Of a stretch of DNA of 8,703 bases, positions 6,370-8,703 are shown piece after piece. Origin of the DNA: UBA5070 sp035604215 (lineage in GTDB: Bacteria > Fibrobacterota > Fibrobacteria > UBA5070); assembly GCA_035604215.1 (NCBI GenBank), contig DATNIW010000003.1:1-8703 (forward strand). Reading direction: 5' to 3'. Under the pieces are notes generated by a model. That model had not been told where the DNA came from. It ran no database searches and saw only the letters and a program-made list of their open reading frames with translations. Position numbers and translations under genes: made by a program. The first letter of the stretch is position 1, and the number at the start of each line of letters is the position of its first letter.

Positions 6370-6733
6370 GTCCACCCACGACCGGGGACGCGAGGGCGAG
6401 GAGATCGCCGCCGCCCTCCTCCTGGATACCGGATTCCGTCTACTCTCCCGCAACTGGCGCCACGGCCGCGGCGAACTGGACCTGGTGGTGGAGGACCCCG
6501 ACGGCTCGGTGGTGTTCGTGGAGGTGAAGTCCGCGCGCGGCCTGTGGGCCGGCGACCCCGGGGAATGGATCACGCCCGCCAAGCGAACGCGCCTCGCCAA
6601 GCTCGCCCTGGCCTGGCTGGTGCGCCACCAGGCGACGCACCGCTTCGTCCGTTTCGACGCCATCCTGCTGCGTCCGGGCGAGCCGCCGGAACATCTCCGC
6701 GACGCCTTCCGCCCGGACATCGCCGGGTTCTAG
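6362..6733 (+). CDS. yraN: YraN / UPF0102 family nuclease-fold protein, with an apparent ACG start
   Basis: Open frame giving 123 residues, the family's normal size. The conserved blocks are complete: GREGEEIAAALLLDTGFRLL (9-28), RNWRHGRGELDL (30-41) and VVFVEVK (50-56), with Glu38, Asp40, Glu54 and Lys56 making the PD-(D/E)xK-like set of the restriction-endonuclease fold. The cellular role is not established; family members are linked to DNA repair or Holliday-junction-type processing. The first ATG/GTG/TTG in this frame is GTG 6485, which would delete the conserved N-terminal half including Glu38 and Asp40. The homology begins just after the kinase stop, where ACG (6362-6364) overlaps the kinase's last codons (ACGCCTGA). 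An ACG start, or a base error or real mutation of an original ATG, is inferred. The gene ends convergently against the small minus-strand ORF, overlapping it by four bases. Confidence 0.82.
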   Translation, partial: TPESTHDRGREGEEIAAALLLDTGFRLLSRNWRHGRGELDLVVEDPDGSVVFVEVKSARGLWAGDPGEWITPAKRTRLAKLALAWLVRHQATHRFVRFDAILLRPGEPPEHLRDAFRPDIAGF

Positions 6734-6855
6734 TGCGGCAGGATCAGCGCCGTGCGGTCGGGCGCCGTGCTTCGCGTCTGGACGGCGTGGGAGACGCCGG
6801 ACCAGAGACCGAAGAGGATTCGCAAGGAGAGGAGGACCAGGACAAGGGAGCGCAT
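6730..6855 (-). CDS. Possible small signal-peptide-like or single-helix membrane protein (41 residues)
   Basis: Short ORF from ATG 6855 to TAG. The start has GGAGG four bases upstream. The product begins MRS, then a hydrophobic helix (LVLVLLSLRILFGLW), then SGVSHA followed by a polar tail. It therefore reads either as a signal peptide with a Ser-His-Ala cleavage site releasing a ~17-residue peptide, or as a one-helix membrane protein. I recognise no family. It lies downstream of ruvC on the same strand, 77 nt away. An in-frame ATG at 6909 would lengthen it but lacks a comparable ribosome site. Chance cannot be excluded in such GC-rich sequence; the ribosome site plus the well-formed hydrophobic core is the whole case. 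Confidence 0.35.
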   Translation of the reverse strand: MRSLVLVLLSLRILFGLWSGVSHAVQTRSTAPDRTALILPH

Positions 6856-6920
6856 CGCGCCTCCGTACTGTAGGTATGGATGGAAAAGATCCCATTCCCG
6901 CAGAGCCATGGCAATGCCGG

Positions 6921-6938
6921 GTGTGACGACGGTCACAC
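6921..6938. promoter_or_regulatory. Perfect inverted repeat over the ruvC stop, matching the CRP-type operator TGTGA-N6-TCACA
   Basis: GTGTGAC-GACG-GTCACAC: 7-bp arms and a 4-nt loop, with the ruvC TGA inside one arm. The inner part is an exact match to TGTGA-N6-TCACA, the site of CRP-family regulators. It lies about 67-83 nt upstream of the small ORF. As RNA it would also make a compact hairpin, but no U-run follows on either strand, so it is a poor intrinsic terminator. Confidence 0.4.
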
Positions 6939-7508
6939 GCCTGGAACGGTCCCGGCCCGGCCGATCCTGCGCAGATAGGCCTCCACGTCGAATCCCTTGT
7001 CCTTGCGGCGTGGACCGGCCGCCTGTGCCAGCGGATCGCGCGACACCACGTGGTGGGCGAGGGCGATGGCCAGGGCGTCGGTGGCGTCCGCGGAGTCGGG
7101 GAGCTCCTGGAGGGCGAGCTGGCGGCGGACCATGTCCGCGACCGACTCCTTGGAGGCCCGGCCCGATCCCGCCACGGACTGCTTCACGGAACTGGGCGAA
7201 TACTCGAACAGCGTCACGCCACGGCAGGCGCACCGGGCGATCACCACGCCTCGGGCATGCCCCAGCACCAGGGCGCTGTTGACGTTCTTGTGCAGGAACA
7301 TCGCCTCCAAGGACAGGACATCCGGGGACTGCCTCTCCAAGAGGGAATCCAATCCGCGCTGGAGGGCGACCAGACGTTCCGGCAGGGGTTTCCCGGCGCC
7401 CAGGACCCAGACCCCGACCTCCCGCACCAACGGGACCCTTCCCCCGAGATCCTCGAGCAGCGCGTACCCGCAGCGCAGGCTGCCCGGGTCGATCCCGAGG
7501 ATCCGCAC
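6933..7508 (-). CDS. ruvC: Holliday junction endonuclease RuvC
   Basis: Predicted 191 residues. RuvC resolves Holliday junctions during recombination by symmetric Mg-dependent cleavage, normally working with the RuvAB branch-migration motor. The four acidic catalytic residues are present: Asp7 in ILGIDPGS, Glu68 in LSLEAMF, and Asp141 and Asp144 in SADATDALAIALAHH. HKNVNSALVLGHARGVV and YSPSSVKQSVAGSGRASKESV are also typical of the family. The start is GTG 7508, immediately after the yebC TAG with no spacer; GGAGG inside the last yebC codons supplies the ribosome site, so the two are translationally coupled. The protein is slightly longer than the usual ~170-175 residues because of a basic C-terminal tail after the last catalytic Asp. 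ruvA and ruvB, often next in line, do not follow here. Confidence 0.97.
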   Translation of the reverse strand: MRILGIDPGSLRCGYALLEDLGGRVPLVREVGVWVLGAGKPLPERLVALQRGLDSLLERQSPDVLSLEAMFLHKNVNSALVLGHARGVVIARCACRGVTLFEYSPSSVKQSVAGSGRASKESVADMVRRQLALQELPDSADATDALAIALAHHVVSRDPLAQAAGPRRKDKGFDVEAYLRRIGRAGTVPGV

Positions 7509-8255
7509 CTAGTCCATCGCCTCCAAGGCGGCGTCGGAGAATTCCACGTTGCTGTAGAGGTTCTGCACGTCGTCCTGGTCGTCCAGGATGTCCATGAGCT
7601 TCTGGACGCGCGCGGCGTCCTCGTCGGAGACCTTCACGGTGTTCTTGGGGATGCGGATGAATTCCACCGCCGTCACCACCAGCTTCTTGGCTTCCACGGC
7701 CTTCGCGACCGCGGCGAGGTCGTCCGGAGCGGTGAGGATTTCCCATCCGTCTTCGGAGAGCTGAACGTCTTCGCCGCCGACCTCGATGGCGAGCTCCGTG
7801 GCTTCATCCTCGGTGAGGCCTGGTGCCTGCACGCCCACGCGCCCCTTTTCGTCGAACATCCAGGCGACCGCCCCTTCCGCGCCCAGGTTGCCGCCGTTCT
7901 TCGCGAAGAGGTTCCGGACCTCGCCCACGGTGCGGTTCTTGTTGTCGGTCACGCACTCCAGGAGGATGGCGAAGCCGCCGGGTCCGTACCCCTCGTACAC
8001 CACCTCTTCGTAGTTCGCGCCTTCGAGCTTTCCCGCGCCCTTCTGGATGGCGGTCTCGATGTTCTTGGCCGGCATGTTCACGGCCTTGGCCTTGACGACG
8101 GACATGCGCAGGCGGGGATTGCCTTCGATGTCGTCGCCGCCCATGCGCGCCGCCACGGTCAATTCCTTGCTGACGCGGTTCCAGACCTTGGCGCGGGCCT
8201 GGTCGATCTTGGCCTTCTTGCGCTTGGTGGTCGCCCATTTGCTGTGACCGGACAT
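7509..8255 (-). CDS. yebC: YebC/PmpR family protein (transcriptional regulator / translation factor)
   Basis: Predicted 248 residues, the standard length. The protein starts MSGHSKWATTKRKKAKIDQA, the near-invariant N-terminus of the family. It continues with NPRLRMSVVKAKAVNMPAKN, YEGYGPGGFAILLECVTDNK and GAEGAVAWMFDEKG, then an acidic C-terminal domain. Members have been described both as DNA-binding transcriptional regulators and, more recently, as factors that relieve ribosome stalling at proline runs; which applies here cannot be read from sequence. It is cytoplasmic. The ATG at 8255 has GGAG about 7 nt upstream. It is the first gene of the yebC-ruvC pair, so its promoter should lie in the 8256-8320 region. 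Confidence 0.97.
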   Translation of the reverse strand: MSGHSKWATTKRKKAKIDQARAKVWNRVSKELTVAARMGGDDIEGNPRLRMSVVKAKAVNMPAKNIETAIQKGAGKLEGANYEEVVYEGYGPGGFAILLECVTDNKNRTVGEVRNLFAKNGGNLGAEGAVAWMFDEKGRVGVQAPGLTEDEATELAIEVGGEDVQLSEDGWEILTAPDDLAAVAKAVEAKKLVVTAVEFIRIPKNTVKVSDEDAARVQKLMDILDDQDDVQNLYSNVEFSDAALEAMD

Positions 8256-8340
8256 CGGAGCTCTCCAGGAGGGGTGGCGTGGTTGGAAGCGGGCAGCAAA
8301 TCTAACTCCCGCCTCCGGCGGCCGAAGGGCCGAGGGCGCG

Positions 8341-8481
8341 GCCCCTTGGGAATCCCCAGGCCTCGCGGGGGACAGCGCTTCGCTCGGGCCTGCGATGTGG
8401 CTCCTATTTGCGCCTGCGGCGTGGCTAATTTACAGGGGGCTTGCACGCTGCGCCTAAGCAAGCCCCCTTGGATCCCCTGCC
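8341..8481. repeat. Imperfect direct repeat of a CCCCTTGG-ATCCCC element
   Basis: CCCCTTGGGAATCCCCAGGCC at about 8342-8362 is echoed by CCCCTTGGATCCCCTGCC at about 8464-8481, differing by a 2-nt insertion and a few substitutions. The second copy joins directly to the 11-bp inverted repeat. This looks like two copies of a dispersed intergenic repeat unit; other copies would lie outside the window. Confidence 0.4.
8434..8468. repeat. 11-bp perfect inverted repeat (stem-loop)
   Basis: AGGGGGCTTGC (8434-8444) pairs perfectly with GCAAGCCCCCT (8458-8468) across a 13-nt loop. The stem is strong, but only TT follows on plus and TGTAAATT on minus, so it is at best a weak intrinsic terminator. A REP-like intergenic repeat or a mobile-element end are other readings. 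A second small palindrome, CCTGC-C-GCAGG, follows at 8476-8486. Confidence 0.6.
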
Positions 8482-8589
8482 GCAGGACCTGCCCTGCGTT
8501 GGACGGGACTGCGCTGGGTGCCCAGAGCGACGGAGCGACAGGGATGGGGGGAGGTTTGGTGCCGTCTGGTGGAGGCTCTCAGGACCGTC

Positions 8590-8703
8590 ATGGGTAAAGT
8601 TCACTCTGGCGCCTCGACATCATTTTTCGATAAATTGAGAAAATCCTTAAAGTTATTGAATATCTGCAAGAAGTTCTGGGTAAGGTCTGTGACGTTTGTT
8701 GAA
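8590..8703 (+). CDS. Possible N-terminus of an unrecognised gene at the right edge
   Basis: From ATG 8590 the plus strand stays open for 38 codons to the window end, with AGGA five bases upstream. The visible peptide includes SFFDKLRKSLKLLNICKKFW and resembles nothing I can name. The sequence turns sharply AT-rich at about 8600, unlike the genome around it. The minus strand is also open here (a frame ending with TGA near 8604 and reading ..NFLQIFNNFKDFLNLSKN..), so it could instead be the C-terminus of a minus-strand gene. Strand and reality are both uncertain; a mobile-element gene is a guess. Confidence 0.25.
   Translation, partial: MGKVHSGASTSFFDKLRKSLKLLNICKKFWVRSVTFVE

Larger units (their letters stand above)
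8256..8589. other. Intergenic, repeat-rich stretch without a convincing gene
   Basis: No open frame on either strand resembles a protein; the long plus-strand frame across it is antisense to yebC. The part next to yebC should hold its promoter and ribosome site; a TAGATT near 8299-8304 on the minus strand is a weak -10 candidate with no good -35. The rest contains inverted and imperfect direct repeats, listed separately, plus a short tandem pair of GAGCGAC near 8525-8540. It looks like spacer or intergenic-repeat DNA. Confidence 0.55.

Noticed and set aside
4990..6720. 576-codon minus-strand open frame over the kinase and yraN
   Set aside because: It is the antisense shadow of the kinase and yraN, with low-complexity Arg/Gly/Gln composition and no recognisable domain.
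7050..8597. 515-codon plus-strand open frame over yebC and ruvC
   Set aside because: It is antisense to two intact, highly conserved genes; its apparent length is a GC-rich codon-position artefact.
1..8703. tRNA, rRNA, CRISPR array or complete insertion sequence
   Set aside because: No cloverleaf, rRNA-like block, regular repeat-spacer pattern, transposase or terminal inverted repeat pair was seen on either strand.

Overview
The window is bacterial chromosome, GC-rich over most of its length (one hand-counted line, 2581-2640, is 45/60 G+C) and densely coded. It carries several deeply conserved housekeeping genes (yebC, ruvC, yraN, a class I aminotransferase). It also carries the start of a nitrogenase-type gene, a polyprenyl-phosphate sugar-phosphate transferase and a membrane-anchored Ser/Thr kinase. 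This mix fits a Gram-negative-type, probably anaerobic or microaerobic diazotroph. Fibrobacterota-, deltaproteobacteria- or Acidobacteriota-like lineages are possible, but nothing here fixes the phylum.

Layout, left to right. Positions 1-155 (minus) hold the N-terminus of a NifE-like protein running off the left edge. Its leader (156-366) contains a good sigma-54 (-24/-12) promoter match and two perfect palindromes. Next, on the minus strand, come an AT-rich acyltransferase-3 membrane protein (367-1395) and a small conserved-looking hypothetical gene (1404-1697). A plus-strand series starts divergently at about 1699: an EPS/O-antigen initiating sugar-phosphate transferase (to 3084), a NagD-type HAD phosphatase (3103-4029), an aspartate/aromatic-type aminotransferase (4101-5300), a Ser/Thr protein kinase with a C-terminal membrane anchor (5302-6369), and yraN/UPF0102 (about 6362-6733). 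A convergent minus-strand set then runs yebC (8255-7509), ruvC (7508-6933) and a possible 41-residue signal-peptide-like ORF (6855-6730). The right end (8256-8703) is a repeat-rich, apparently non-coding stretch that turns abruptly AT-rich and may hold the edge of another gene.

How the parts relate: the acyltransferase and the sugar-phosphate transferase are both of the kind that build or decorate surface polysaccharide, and the transferase heads the plus-strand series. The aminotransferase, kinase and yraN are packed with almost no spacing and are probably co-translated. yebC and ruvC abut exactly, a conserved pairing, but ruvA and ruvB do not follow.

I see no defence system, CRISPR array, tRNA, rRNA or complete mobile element. 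The most rewarding oddities are: loss of the catalytic Glu in the sugar transferase (Asp-Glu changed to Asp-Cys); yraN without any ATG/GTG/TTG start but with ACG exactly where a coupled start would sit; the sigma-54 promoter and palindromes before the nif-type gene; an exact TGTGA-N6-TCACA palindrome over the ruvC stop, upstream of a small ORF; and the low-GC acyltransferase islet.
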